Notes under the pieces: generated by a model
The model's input: only the letters and a program-made list of their open reading frames with translations
What the model was told of the DNA's origin: nothing
Database searches by the model: none
Part shown: positions 26,395 through 35,671 of the stretch, one piece after another
How positions within the stretch are numbered: position 1 is the stretch's first letter
Layout of the letters: every line of letters starts with the position of its first letter
Position numbers and translations under genes: made by a program
Assembly: GCF_030345715.1 (NCBI RefSeq)
Contig: NZ_JAUASX010000005.1
Location: forward strand, 1 to 64,000
Direction: 5' to 3'
DNA length: 64,000 bases
DNA from: Solimonas sp. SE-A11
Lineage (GTDB): Bacteria > Pseudomonadota > Gammaproteobacteria > Nevskiales > Nevskiaceae

Positions 26395-27099
26395 ATGAAG
26401 ATTCTCGCCCTGGATACCGCCACCGAAGCCTGCTCCGTCGCCCTGTCCGTGGACGGGCGTATCGAGGAGCGTTTCGAGACCGCCGGCCGCAGCCACACCG
26501 AGCGCATGATGCCGATGGTGCAGGAGCTGATGGCCGGTGCCGGCCTGGCATTCTCACAGCTCGACGGCATCGCCTGCGGCATCGGGCCCGGCAGCTTTGC
26601 CGGGGTGCGCATCGGCGTCGGTTTCGTCAAGGGGTTGTCGCTGGCGCTGGACCGGCCGGTGGTCGGCGTGTCCTCGCTGCCGGCGATGGCGCTGCGCGCG
26701 ATCCGTGGCGGCGCGACGCAGGTGCTGGCGGCGATCGACGCGCGCATGAACGAGGTCTATTGGGGCGCCTACGTGGCCGCGGGCGACGGGCGGCCGCGCG
26801 CCCTGCGCGAAGAGGGCGTCTGCGCTCCCGCCGAGGTGCCCGCCGTGCCCGCCGGGGACTGGACGGCGGCGGGCACCGGCTGGGGCGCCTACCCCGAGGT
26901 GTTGCCGGCGGCCTTTGGCGTGACGCCGTCCCGCGTGGTGGCCGACGCCCTGCCGCATGCCGAGGACATCCTGCGGCTGGCCCTGCCGCAGTTCCAGGCC
27001 GGGCAGGCCATCTCCGGCGACCTGCTGCTGCCGGTCTACCTGCGCAACAAAGTGGCCCTGACCCTGGTCGAGCAGGCGGCGCTGCGGGCCGGCCGGTAG
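26395..27099 (+). CDS. tsaB: tRNA threonylcarbamoyladenosine biosynthesis protein TsaB
   Basis: A 234-residue ASKHA-fold partner of TsaD/TsaE in making t6A37 on ANN-decoding tRNAs. The N-terminus MKILALDTATEACSVAL, GRSHTERMMPMVQELM, and GIGPGSFAGVRIGVGFVKGLS are diagnostic. The ATG at 26395 was chosen because earlier in-frame codons fall in the REP element. TsaB homologues often neighbour YoaA-type helicases. A hydrophobic, charged tail (NKVALTLVEQAALRAGR) follows the fold. Confidence 0.94.
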   Translation: MKILALDTATEACSVALSVDGRIEERFETAGRSHTERMMPMVQELMAGAGLAFSQLDGIACGIGPGSFAGVRIGVGFVKGLSLALDRPVVGVSSLPAMALRAIRGGATQVLAAIDARMNEVYWGAYVAAGDGRPRALREEGVCAPAEVPAVPAGDWTAAGTGWGAYPEVLPAAFGVTPSRVVADALPHAEDILRLALPQFQAGQAISGDLLLPVYLRNKVALTLVEQAALRAGR

Positions 27100-27165
27100 C
27101 CGCAGGCGGCCGATTCAGGCAGAATTCGCGTCCCTCGCGCCGGACCCCGGCACGAAACCTGTCTA

Positions 27166-27281
27166 TGGTGGCCCGTGCCGGCCCTCCGCGACGGCAAGCC
27201 GTGAACCCCGCCAGGCCCGGAAGGGAGCAACGGCAGCGGTGTCGCTGGGTGCCGGAGTCAGCTGGTACGGGCCGCCACCCT
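27166..27281 (+). ncRNA. ffs: 4.5S RNA, signal recognition particle RNA (small bacterial type)
   Basis: The Ffh-binding apical domain is clear: CCAGGCCCGGAAGGGAGCA followed by ACGGCAGC reproduces the E. coli 4.5S core with its GGAA tetraloop and asymmetric loop. The ends pair: GGTGGCCCGTGCC (27168-27180) with GGTACGGGCCGCCACC (27264-27279). Its length of about 115 nt fits the hairpin-type SRP RNA. With Ffh it targets nascent membrane proteins. Exact ends are estimated from the terminal helix. Confidence 0.93.
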
Positions 27282-27325
27282 CTTGAAACTCCGCCAGGCT
27301 ACTGCGCTGGGCATCTTGCGCGCTG

Positions 27326-27359
27326 CCGGTGCTCGCGATCCTCGCGTACTGATGTACGC
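27326..27359. repeat. Short palindromic repeat with GTAC-(4 nt)-GTAC core, copy 1
   Basis: CCGGTGCTCGC (27326-27336) is followed by GCGTAC-TGAT-GTACGC (27344-27359). A related unit with the same 11-nt lead lies at 44125-44150. The rest of the 275-bp ffs-dnaX gap shows no gene. Confidence 0.55.
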
Positions 27360-27556
27360 TCCGCGTTTGTCTAAGCGGGCCTGACATTCAGTCAGCCCCG
27401 CCCTGTGCCAAACGCCTCCGTTCCGGCGGCACGCAACCTGCCGTCGCTCGCTACGCCTGACGAAGCTTCAAGTCCTTCATCCCGGGTGAATTTCCAGACT
27501 GGCCTGACCCGGTCCAATCCGCGACAATCGCGGTTCACCCATTTCTCCTGCCACCC

Positions 27557-29200
27557 ATGAGCTATCTCGCGCTGGCCCGTAAGTACCGTCCGCGGAAATT
27601 CGAGGACGTGATGGGGCAGGGGCATGTCGTCAAGGCGCTGTCGCATGCGCTGGATGGTGACAAGCTGCACCCGGCGATCCTGCTGACCGGTACGCGCGGC
27701 GTCGGCAAGACCACGCTGGCGCGCATCATCGCCAAGTGCCTGAACTGCGATACCGGCGTCAGCGCCGATCCCTGCAATGTCTGCTCGGCCTGTCGTGAGG
27801 TGGACGAGGGCCGCTGCGTGGACCTGCTGGAGATCGACGCGGCCTCCAACACAGGCGTCGACGATGTGCGCCAGGTGATCGAGAACGCGCAGTACGCGCC
27901 GGCGCGCGGCCGCTACAAGGTCTACCTGATCGACGAAGTCCACATGCTGTCCAAGAGCGCCTTCAACGCGCTGCTGAAGACGCTGGAGGAGCCGCCGCCG
28001 CATGTGAAGTTCATCCTGGCGACCACCGACCCGCAAAAGCTGCTGGTGACGGTGCTGTCGCGCTGCCTGCAGTTCAACCTCAAGCGCCTGCCGGTGTCGG
28101 TGATCCGCGACCAGCTGGCCAAGGTGCTGGATGATGAAGCGGTGGCCTACGAGATCGCTGCGCTGACCGAAATCGCGCGTTCCGCCGATGGCTCGATGCG
28201 TGACGGGCTGTCGCTGGTGGACCAGGCCATTGCCTTCTCCGGCGGCCAGGGCCTGAAGCGCGAGGGCGTGGAGGAGATGCTCGGCACCACCGGCCGGCAG
28301 ACCCTGTTCGAGATCCTGGCGGCCCTGGCCGGCGGCGATCCCGACGCGCTGCTGGCCTGCATCCAGCGGCTGGAGGAACAGGCGCCGGACTACGGCGCGC
28401 TGCTCAACGACCTGGCCGGCCACCTGCAGCGCATCGCCGTGCTGCAGCTGCTGCCCAATGCCCGCGCCGAGGACGACGATGCGGCCCTGGTGGAGCTGAA
28501 GGACCGCCTTGGCCGTGAGGACGTGCAGCTCTACTACCAGATCGCCGTGCTGGGCCGCCGCGACATGCCCTGGGCGCCGGATCCGCGCATGGGCTTCGAG
28601 ATGACCTTGCTGCGCATGCTGGCCTTCCGCCCGGGCTCGGCCCCGGCGCAGAGCGCCGGCAGCACGCCGCAGGCCCGTAGCGCGCCGGCGGCTGCGGGCG
28701 GTGGACGGGCGGCTTCTGCTGCTCCCGCTGCTCCCACCGCGGCGCCGTCCATGGCGCCTGCCGCCGTTGCCGCGGCACCGGCCCGCTCGCCGCCGCCCTC
28801 GATCCTGCTGCGGCCGGATGCGGCCTGGGACGAGCGCGTGGAGGCCCTGGGGCTGGATGGCTTCACCAAGCCGCTGGCGCGCAACTGCGTCTGGAGCGGC
28901 CGCGAGGGCAGCACGGTCAGCCTGACGCTGGACTCGCGCCTCAAGCACTTGCTGCAGGAGAGCCGCCGCACGGCCATCGAGCAGGCGCTGTCGGCACAGT
29001 TGGGCGAGCCCATCCGACTGCAGATCGAGATCGCCACCGCGCCGGTGGCGGACACCCCGGTGGAGCTGGACAAGCAGCGCGCCACCGATCGCCAGCGCAA
29101 TGCCGAGGCGGCGATCGACGCTGACCCGGTGGTGCGCGCATTCAAGGACATGTTCGGCGCCACCGTGCGCCCCGGCTCCGTGCAGCCGCTCGATTCTTAA
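27557..29200 (+). CDS. dnaX: DNA polymerase III subunit tau (and possibly gamma)
   Basis: A 547-residue clamp-loader ATPase. Walker A GTRGVGKT ends at Lys51-Thr52, and the zinc module Cys64, 73, 76 and 79 is intact. [22 protein letters not shown] carries Walker B and sensor 1 follows (LATTDPQKL). An Ala/Pro-rich linker (about 370-420) separates the ATPase from the C-terminal alpha/DnaB-binding domain. I see no A-rich slippery site for a gamma frameshift product. It is followed 20 nt later by ybaB. Confidence 0.96.
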   Translation: MSYLALARKYRPRKFEDVMGQGHVVKALSHALDGDKLHPAILLTGTRGVGKTTLARIIAKCLNCDTGVSADPCNVCSACREVDEGRCVDLLEIDAASNTGVDDVRQVIENAQYAPARGRYKVYLIDEVHMLSKSAFNALLKTLEEPPPHVKFILATTDPQKLLVTVLSRCLQFNLKRLPVSVIRDQLAKVLDDEAVAYEIAALTEIARSADGSMRDGLSLVDQAIAFSGGQGLKREGVEEMLGTTGRQTLFEILAALAGGDPDALLACIQRLEEQAPDYGALLNDLAGHLQRIAVLQLLPNARAEDDDAALVELKDRLGREDVQLYYQIAVLGRRDMPWAPDPRMGFEMTLLRMLAFRPGSAPAQSAGSTPQARSAPAAAGGGRAASAAPAAPTAAPSMAPAAVAAAPARSPPPSILLRPDAAWDERVEALGLDGFTKPLARNCVWSGREGSTVSLTLDSRLKHLLQESRRTAIEQALSAQLGEPIRLQIEIATAPVADTPVELDKQRATDRQRNAEAAIDADPVVRAFKDMFGATVRPGSVQPLDS

Positions 29201-29220
29201 ACGAACTTCAGGAGATTCCC

Positions 29221-29544
29221 ATGAAAGGCAACATCGGCCAGATGATGCGCCAGGCGCAGCAGATGCAGGAAAACCTCAAGCGCGCCCAGGACGAGATCGC
29301 CAAGATGGAGGTGACCGGTGAGTCCGGCGCCGGCATGGTCAAGGTCACGCTGACCGGCAAGTACCAGGCTCGCAAGGTCGAGATAAACCCGGCCGCGCTG
29401 CAGGAGGACAAGGAATTCCTCGAAGACCTGATCGCCGCGGCGATCAACGATGCCTCGCAGAAGGTGGAAGAGGTCAGCCGCCAGAAGATGGCCAAGGTTA
29501 CCGCCGGCATGCAGCTGCCGCCGGGCATGAACCTCGGCTTCTAA
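29221..29544 (+). CDS. ybaB: YbaB/EbfC-family nucleoid-associated protein
   Basis: A 107-residue DNA-binding dimer encoded beside dnaX, as in most bacteria. [38 protein letters not shown] contains the helix and first strand, and the end [16 protein letters not shown] is conserved. GGAG precedes the start. The usual next gene, recR, is missing; a glycosylase gene on the opposite strand follows. Confidence 0.95.
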   Translation: MKGNIGQMMRQAQQMQENLKRAQDEIAKMEVTGESGAGMVKVTLTGKYQARKVEINPAALQEDKEFLEDLIAAAINDASQKVEEVSRQKMAKVTAGMQLPPGMNLGF

Positions 29545-29621
29545 TTCCCGTCAGGCGCGAAAAGCCGTAGCGAGCGGTCCGAGATTGCAGGATCGGGCGG
29601 CGCAGCCGATTTATTCGTGCC

Positions 29622-30185
29622 TCAACGCCCGACGATGGCCTGCCAGGCAGTGAGCTTGTCGGCCGCCGGCCGGCTGGCATGTGCCGGGCTGGTGGAGGGC
29701 AGGCGTTGGTACTCGATGTGGGCGTCGGCGCCGGCCAGTAGCGGCTGCACGTAGCGCTGGTAGCTGCTCTGGGCCTTGCTGCCGTTGAAAAACACGCGCC
29801 AGATGCGCGGATGGCGGCGGTAGAACAGTGAGAAATCGTTGGCGACGATCGAATCCTCGACGATGCTGGAGTCCAGGCTGCCGGGCCGCTCGCAGCGTGC
29901 CAGCACGTCCCATAGGGCGATGCCGCTCTGGCGCAGGGCGGCCATGCGTTGCTCGTATGGCAGGTCAGCCCCGGCGCCCACCAGTTCGCCCATCAGCCAC
30001 CAGAACTGGTTGCGGGGGTGGGCGTAGTACTGCTCGGCCTGCAGCGAGGCGGCACCCGGCATCGATCCCAGGATCAGGACCGTGGAACGCTCGTCGGACA
30101 TCGGCGCGAAACTCTGCACGCTGGTCATGGCGATCATTGGGTGGACGCGAGGCGCGGTCGGGTTTTCGAGGCTTTGCAGCATCAT
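29622..30185 (-). CDS. DNA-deoxyinosine/hypoxanthine glycosylase, UDG superfamily family 6
   Basis: A 187-residue uracil-DNA-glycosylase fold protein. The motif VLILGSMPGAASLQAEQYYAHPRNQFW matches the hypoxanthine-DNA glycosylase family, and LPSTSPAH is the C-terminal motif. These enzymes remove deaminated adenine from DNA. The start is uncertain: the family usually begins close to SFAP (residues 25-28), so Met17 (30137) or Met20 (30128) are alternatives. No clear ribosome-binding site decides between them. It is alone in its orientation pocket, between ybaB and the ferritin-like gene. Confidence 0.85.
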   Translation of the reverse strand: MMLQSLENPTAPRVHPMIAMTSVQSFAPMSDERSTVLILGSMPGAASLQAEQYYAHPRNQFWWLMGELVGAGADLPYEQRMAALRQSGIALWDVLARCERPGSLDSSIVEDSIVANDFSLFYRRHPRIWRVFFNGSKAQSSYQRYVQPLLAGADAHIEYQRLPSTSPAHASRPAADKLTAWQAIVGR

Positions 30186-30378
30186 GGTTCAGGCCCCCGT
30201 CGGGACGGTTTCGACGGTTTGCTTATAGCAGCCCGTACGCACCGCTCCCCATGGCGGAGGATGAGAGCCCAAGACCAGCCGTTCCAGCGGTCGTCCGGGC
30301 CAGGGCACGGCTATCCTGCCCCGGACCGGCTCGCCGCGAAATGGGAAATTTGACGGGTGTCAGGACTGCCGCGCGACG

Positions 30379-30672
30379 TCAGTCCTCGTGGTGGGTGATC
30401 GGCCCGTCCCTGAACAGCCGCTGCTTCAGCTCCTCGGCGAACTTGGCGTCCTTGCGCCGCAGCCATTCGAGCACCATGGCGGCATGCTCCTTCTCCTCGT
30501 CACGGTTGTGGACCAGGATTTGCTTCAGCTCGTCGTCCCTGCAGGCGTCGATGCGCTGGTTGTACCAGTCGACCGCCTCCAGTTCCTCCATCAGGGAGAC
30601 GATGGCGCGGTGATAATCGCGGGTTGCCGCGGTCAGCTCGCCGACCGGCTCGTGGTAGCCCTCATTCGACAT
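30379..30672 (-). CDS. Encapsulated-ferritin-like protein (EncFtn type), without encapsulin
   Basis: A 97-residue two-helix protein strongly resembling encapsulated ferritins. VSLMEELEAVDWYNQRIDACRD (helix 1) and LVHNRDEEKEHAAMVLEWLRR (helix 2) hold the expected iron ligands Glu30, Glu60 and His63, plus Trp36. EncFtn forms an annular decamer with ferroxidase sites between subunits. The protein ends GPITHHED with no encapsulin targeting peptide, and no shell gene is nearby. It lies 3' of dxs on the same strand, separated by a 20-bp perfect palindrome. Iron oxidation is inferred from family; storage would need a shell elsewhere. Confidence 0.85.
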   Translation of the reverse strand: MSNEGYHEPVGELTAATRDYHRAIVSLMEELEAVDWYNQRIDACRDDELKQILVHNRDEEKEHAAMVLEWLRRKDAKFAEELKQRLFRDGPITHHED

Positions 30673-30698
30673 GGCTCAAGCCCTCCTTGGCTTGGGCG

Positions 30699-30743
30699 CT
30701 GTCAACGCCATGGACGTCACCGCGACGTCCATGGCGTTGACAG
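30699..30743. repeat. Perfect 20-bp inverted repeat with 5-nt loop (possible solo MITE remnant)
   Basis: CTGTCAACGCCATGGACGTC (30699-30718) and its exact complement (30724-30743) enclose ACCGC. The right arm continues into GGCCCTGG. Read outward, the end GGGCCTG-TCAACGC resembles the terminal repeat GGGCCTG-CTAACGC of the element at 50785-51050. No T-run on either side, so a terminator role is unlikely. It lies between dxs and the ferritin-like gene. Confidence 0.8.
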
Positions 30744-30856
30744 GCCCTGGTCACAGGGGGCCAGGCCCGCGGCCGCGGCTCATCCTGCCTCGGTGAGACA
30801 GGCGAAGAAGCAGGAAATTCGCAGGCCCGGCCCGTGCAGGGCGGGTCAGTGCAGGT

Positions 30857-32734
30857 TCAGGCCTGGTTCCGCTTGACCAGCGGTTCGTCCAGGTCCTTGC
30901 TGCGCAGGCGCTTCTGGATGCTGCGCAGGATGCCCGGGCCGTCAAGCCCGATCTGCGTCATCAGTTCCTCGCGGGTGCCGTGCTCGATGAAGTGATCGGG
31001 CAGGCCGAGGTTCAGCACTGGCACCAGTTGGTGGTGCTGGGCCAGCAGTTCATTGACGCCGCTACCGGCGCCGCCGACCCGGCTGTTGTCTTCCAGGGTC
31101 ACCAGCAGGTCGTTCTCCTGGGCCAGCTGCAGCACCAGCTCGACATCCAAGGGCTTCACGAAACGCATGTCGGCGACCACGGCGTCGAGGATGTCGGCGG
31201 CCTCCAGGGCCGGCTGCACCATCGCGCCGAAGGCCAGGATCGCCACGCGTGGGCGGCGGCGGCCGATGGCCTCGCGCACGATGCGGCCCTTGCCCAGCGT
31301 CAGCGGGCGGGCTTCCTCGTCGATCTCCACGCCCAGGCCGTTGCCGCGGGGGTAGCGCACCGCGGACGGCTGGCTCAGCGACAGGCCGGTGGCCAGCATG
31401 CGCCGGCACTCGTTCTCGTCGGAAGGCGCCATCACCACCATGTTGGGGATGCAGCGCAGGTAGGACAGGTCGAAGGCGCCGTGATGGGTGGCACCGTCGG
31501 CGCCCACCAGGCCGCCGCGATCCACCGCGAAAACCACCGGCAGGTTCTGGATCGCCACGTCGTGGATCAGCTGGTCGTAGCCGCGCTGCAGGAACGTGGA
31601 GTAGATGGCGCAGACCGGCTTGAGGCCCTCGCAGGCCAGGCCGGCGGCCAGTGTCACGGCATGCTGCTCGGCGATGCCGGCGTCGAAGTAGCGCGCCGGG
31701 AAGCGCTTGGAGAATTCCACCAGGCCGGAGCCCTCGCGCATGGCCGGAGTGATGCCCACCACCTTGGGATCGCGCTCGGCGGCCTGGCAGAGCCAGTCGC
31801 CGAAAACCTGGGTGTAGGCGGGCTTGCCGCCGGGCTTCTTGGACGGGAAGGCACCGGTCACGGGGTCGAACTGGGTGACGCCGTGGTACTTGATGGGGTC
31901 GGCCTCGGCCGGGTCGAAGCCCTTGCCCTTGACCGTGAGCACGTGCAGCAGCTGCGGGCCCTTGGCGTCCTTCAGGCGTTCGAAGGCAGCCAGCAGGGCG
32001 TCCAGGTCATGGCCGTCGATGGGGCCGTGATAGGTGAAGCCCAGGGTCTCGAACAGCGCGCCGGGATTCTCCAGGTGCGCTTCGTTGTGTTCTTCGTCCG
32101 CCGTGAGGCGCGGGGGGGTGTTGAGCCCCAGCTTCTTCACCAGGCGCGCCGAGTGGTTGCGCAAAGCGCCGACGTTCTCGGAGATCGACATGTCGTTGTC
32201 GTTGTAGACCACGATCATGTCCAGGCCGATATGGCCGGCGTGGTTCATGGCCTCGAAGGCCATGCCGCCGGTCATGCCGCCGTCGCCAATGATGGCGACC
32301 GCGCGGCGCTTCTCGCCCTTGATGCGCGCCGCAGCGGCCATGCCGGCGGCGGCGGAGATCGAGGTGGAGGAGTGGCCTACCCCGAAGGTGTCGTACTCGC
32401 TTTCATCGCGATGGCAGAACGGCATCAGGCCGTTGAGGCGGCGGATGGTCTCCAGGCGCGCGCGGCGGCCGGTGAGCATCTTGTGGGGGTAGGCCTGGTG
32501 GCCCACGTCCCAGACCAGGCGGTCGCGCGGCGTCTCGAAGGCGTAGTGCAAGGCCAGTGTCAGTTCGACCGTGCCCAGGTTGGCGGCGAAATGGCCACCG
32601 ATGCGCCCAAGGGTTTCAATGAGATAGCGCCGCATCTCCACTGCCAGGTGAGGCAGCTCGGAGAGCGGCAGGCGACGCAGCTCGGCCGGCGTGTTCACGC
32701 GGCCCAGCAAGGTATACCCGGGAATTTCGACCAT
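30857..32734 (-). CDS. dxs: 1-deoxy-D-xylulose-5-phosphate synthase
   Basis: The first enzyme of the MEP isoprenoid pathway, joining pyruvate and glyceraldehyde-3-phosphate with thiamine diphosphate. Motifs include [35 protein letters not shown], the cofactor site [18 protein letters not shown] with NDN, and [15 protein letters not shown]. The start at 32734 ([19 protein letters not shown]) gives 625 residues, matching the family; a longer frame would add 26 atypical residues. In many genomes dxs directly follows ispA, but here a condensin operon stands between them. Confidence 0.95.
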   Translation of the reverse strand: MVEIPGYTLLGRVNTPAELRRLPLSELPHLAVEMRRYLIETLGRIGGHFAANLGTVELTLALHYAFETPRDRLVWDVGHQAYPHKMLTGRRARLETIRRLNGLMPFCHRDESEYDTFGVGHSSTSISAAAGMAAAARIKGEKRRAVAIIGDGGMTGGMAFEAMNHAGHIGLDMIVVYNDNDMSISENVGALRNHSARLVKKLGLNTPPRLTADEEHNEAHLENPGALFETLGFTYHGPIDGHDLDALLAAFERLKDAKGPQLLHVLTVKGKGFDPAEADPIKYHGVTQFDPVTGAFPSKKPGGKPAYTQVFGDWLCQAAERDPKVVGITPAMREGSGLVEFSKRFPARYFDAGIAEQHAVTLAAGLACEGLKPVCAIYSTFLQRGYDQLIHDVAIQNLPVVFAVDRGGLVGADGATHHGAFDLSYLRCIPNMVVMAPSDENECRRMLATGLSLSQPSAVRYPRGNGLGVEIDEEARPLTLGKGRIVREAIGRRRPRVAILAFGAMVQPALEAADILDAVVADMRFVKPLDVELVLQLAQENDLLVTLEDNSRVGGAGSGVNELLAQHHQLVPVLNLGLPDHFIEHGTREELMTQIGLDGPGILRSIQKRLRSKDLDEPLVKRNQA

Positions 32735-32887
32735 GTCGGAATTATGAACCCTGTGTGCGCCGCATTGGTGCAATCGCGGTGCAATTATGCGTTTTATGTT
32801 GCATTGCAGCAAATCATTGGATTTCAGGCTAGCGCCCTGGACCGGCCCTGTGATTGGCCGACCGGCCCGTGACCCTCCGGCGCGCCG

Positions 32888-35671
32888 TCATGCCGGGGGC
32901 TGCCGGGTCAGCACCGCCACCGGCGGTGCCCAGCGCTCGCCGGGCTTGCGCTTCTGCGTCACCAGGGTCAGGCCGGAGGGCTTGAACACGTTGACGTTGT
33001 GCGAGACCGGCGCGGTCAGGATGTACTGCGCGCGGGTGGAGGCCAGGAAGGCACCAACCTTGTCGATGTTGAAGATGTCCAGGTGGGCGAAGGGCTCGTC
33101 GATGAACACGAAGCCTCCGGCGCTGCCTTCATCCATCATCAGGCCCACCAGCAGGATCATCGACTTCATCACCTGCTGGCCGCCGGAGGCCTCGCCATCG
33201 TTGAGGCCGATCAGGCCCTTCTGGTCGAAGTCGAAACGCACTTCCAGCCCGGCCTGGGCCAGCGACAGGTCGTCGTTGCGGATGTCCGGCTGCTGCATCT
33301 CGACCACGATGCCGGCGACCCCGCCGAGCTGCTGCACGTTCTGCGCGTAGCGCCGCAGCGTGGCGCGCAGCTTGTTGATGTAGGCGCCACGGGCGTCATC
33401 GGTGAGGCGGCGGGCGCGGTCCAGGTGTACGCCGCGATCCTGGATCGTGCGCTCCAGCAGGCTGTGATCGGTGTGCAGCTTGTCGCGTACCGCCACCACC
33501 TGCGCATCGCGCTCGAAGGTGCCCTCCGAGAGCTGGCGGTGCAGGCGCTCGACCTCGCGCTCGGCTTCGCCCACCGACCCGAACCTGGCACGGGCCTCGG
33601 CACGGGCGGTGCTGCTGCGCCACTGCGGACGGCGCCGCCAGTCCTGGCGCAGGCTGGCGATGCGCCGGGCCTGCTCCTCGCGGTCCTCGTGCAGGCGCTG
33701 CGCCAGCATCGGCACCTGCTGCCGCAACTGCCGCAGGCGTGCGTCGGCGGCGCGGCTGTCGGCATGCAGCTGGGCCAGTTGCTCGGCCAGGCCCTGTTCT
33801 TCCTCGCGCAGCGAGTTGAAGCGCTCCTGCTGCGCGGTGACGGCCTGGCGCTGTTCCTCCAGGCGTCCCTCCGCCGCGGCGAACTCTGCGGCGCGGTCGG
33901 ACAGGTCCTGCGTGGCGCGCGAGCCGGACAGCAAGGCCTGGATCGCGCTGAGGCGCGCCGTCAACTCGGCCTCGCGCTCGGCGATGCGGTTCAGGCGTCG
34001 CTGCTGCTGCTCCAGCTGCTCGCGCGCCTGGTCCAGCGCGCGGGCGCCGAAGTGGAAGTCGTTGACGCCGATGTCGCGGGCGCCGCGGCGCTCGCCGTGG
34101 TAACCGGCCGGGGTGATCCAGGACTGGTTGCGGGCCAGGTCGGCGCCCTCGCGGGCGTCGGCCACGCGGCGGATGTCGTTGAGCAACTGGCCCAGCCAGC
34201 CCGGGATCGGCGCCAGGAAGCGCACGCATTCGGCCAGCGAGCCGGCGCGCGGCGCCGGCGCCGGCGCGCGCTCGGGCACCACGAAGTGGCGGTAGCGCAG
34301 CTTTTCGCCCAGCGACCAGGCGCGCGCGGCGTCGCCGGCCTGCGTCAGCAGGATCACGTGGCGGTAGGGCTTGAGCACGGCCTCCACGGCGGCATGCCAG
34401 GCCTCGTCGCGGATCTGCACGATCTCGCCCAGGGTCTGGTGGCCGATGCCGGCCTCGTCCAGGGCGCGGCGGAAGCGGGTGACGTCGTCCGGCGTCGGCG
34501 CGCGGCCGGACTGCAGGGCGCTGATGCGCGATTCCAATTCCGGCAGGGCGGCACGCAGCTCGCTGCGGTCCAGCTTCAAGCGGCCATGCTCTTCGCGCAG
34601 GGTCTCCTGCTCCTGGCTCAGCGCGGCGGCGTCGAAGCCTTCGTTCTGCTGCGCGGCCCGCTCTTCCAGGCGACGGCGCTCGCCCAGCAGGGCCTCGGTG
34701 CCGGCCAGCGCGCGGTTGGCGCGCTGCAGGGCCTGGCCGGCATCGGTGAGATGCGATTGCAGGCTGGTCTTGCGCTGCTCGGCGGCGTCGGCGCGCTGCT
34801 GCAGCTCTCCCACGCGGCCTTCGCCTGCGGCCAGTTCGTGGGCCTGCTGCGCATGTTCCTGGCGCAGGCCGGCCAGCTGGTTGCGGCTGCCCTTGATGGC
34901 GGCGTAGGTCTCGGCGATGCGCACGCGCGGCAGCCATTCGGCCTGCACGGCCTCGGCCTCGCGCGTCAGGTTCATCCACTGGCGGAAGGAGTTGACCTTG
35001 GCCTCCTGCTCCTGCAGGTGCAGGCCCAACTCGGCGCGGCGCGTCTCGGTTTCGTCCAGTTCCTTCTGCGCCAGCTTCTGGTCGTCCTGCGCGCGGGCGT
35101 AGTTGTCCAGCACCTCCTGGTCGCCGAAGACGTTGAACACCAGCGACAGCAGCTGGCGCGGGCTGTACTCGCAGAGCTTGTCGGTGTCGCCCTGTTCCAG
35201 CGCCAGCACGCGGCGGATGGCGCGCGTCAGGCCGGCGTGTTCCAGGTCGGATTCGTACTGGCGCAGGCCGACCCAGCGCACGTCGGGATTCTGCTCGGCC
35301 TGCTCGATGCTGACGTCGCCCGGGGCGATGCCGTACTGGCGCTCCCAGTCGCCGCCCTTCTTGCGGATGCGGCAGAGCAGGGTGACCAGCGGGTCCTTGA
35401 TCGGGAAGAAGGCCTGCTGGCCCGAGGGCCGGCGCGGGTTCTGCACCACGGCGCGCAGCCAGGCATAGGGCTGGTCGGCACGGCGCACGTAGCGCTTGTA
35501 GTCACGGCCGCTGGCGCATTCGATGGCCAGCAGCGTGCGGAAGGCGTCGAGCAGCGTGGTCTTGCCGGAGCCGTTGGGGCCCACGACGGTGACGATGGCG
35601 CTCTCCAGCGGCAGGCTGAAGCGGCGCCAGTAGTCCCAGTGCAGGACTTCGATCTTTTCGAAGCGGAACAT
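32888..35671 (-). CDS. mksB: MukB-like condensin ATPase MksB (SMC-type)
   Basis: A 927-residue chromosome-structuring ATPase. The N-terminal head has Walker A GPNGSGKTT (31-39) in VTVVGPNGSGKTTLLDAFR. Long Glu/Gln/Arg-rich coiled coils flank a hinge near residues 390-540. The C-terminal head has signature EASGGQQVMKSMILLVGLM and Walker B GGFVFIDEPFAHLD. The length fits MksB/JetC and is well short of enterobacterial MukB. Its start overlaps the mksE stop by one base. MksB would entrap DNA with MksF and MksE. No MksG/JetD nuclease gene lies next to it, so this looks like the three-gene form. Confidence 0.88.
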   Translation of the reverse strand: MFRFEKIEVLHWDYWRRFSLPLESAIVTVVGPNGSGKTTLLDAFRTLLAIECASGRDYKRYVRRADQPYAWLRAVVQNPRRPSGQQAFFPIKDPLVTLLCRIRKKGGDWERQYGIAPGDVSIEQAEQNPDVRWVGLRQYESDLEHAGLTRAIRRVLALEQGDTDKLCEYSPRQLLSLVFNVFGDQEVLDNYARAQDDQKLAQKELDETETRRAELGLHLQEQEAKVNSFRQWMNLTREAEAVQAEWLPRVRIAETYAAIKGSRNQLAGLRQEHAQQAHELAAGEGRVGELQQRADAAEQRKTSLQSHLTDAGQALQRANRALAGTEALLGERRRLEERAAQQNEGFDAAALSQEQETLREEHGRLKLDRSELRAALPELESRISALQSGRAPTPDDVTRFRRALDEAGIGHQTLGEIVQIRDEAWHAAVEAVLKPYRHVILLTQAGDAARAWSLGEKLRYRHFVVPERAPAPAPRAGSLAECVRFLAPIPGWLGQLLNDIRRVADAREGADLARNQSWITPAGYHGERRGARDIGVNDFHFGARALDQAREQLEQQQRRLNRIAEREAELTARLSAIQALLSGSRATQDLSDRAAEFAAAEGRLEEQRQAVTAQQERFNSLREEEQGLAEQLAQLHADSRAADARLRQLRQQVPMLAQRLHEDREEQARRIASLRQDWRRRPQWRSSTARAEARARFGSVGEAEREVERLHRQLSEGTFERDAQVVAVRDKLHTDHSLLERTIQDRGVHLDRARRLTDDARGAYINKLRATLRRYAQNVQQLGGVAGIVVEMQQPDIRNDDLSLAQAGLEVRFDFDQKGLIGLNDGEASGGQQVMKSMILLVGLMMDEGSAGGFVFIDEPFAHLDIFNIDKVGAFLASTRAQYILTAPVSHNVNVFKPSGLTLVTQKRKPGERWAPPVAVLTRQPPA

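Noticed and set aside
27557-29200. Programmed frameshift in dnaX giving gamma
   Set aside because: No A-rich slippery heptamer or following stem was found; the gene lacks poly-A runs.
30673-30856. Encapsulin shell gene near the EncFtn-like protein
   Set aside because: The gap to dxs is 184 bp and contains only the 20-bp palindrome; no open frame of adequate length.
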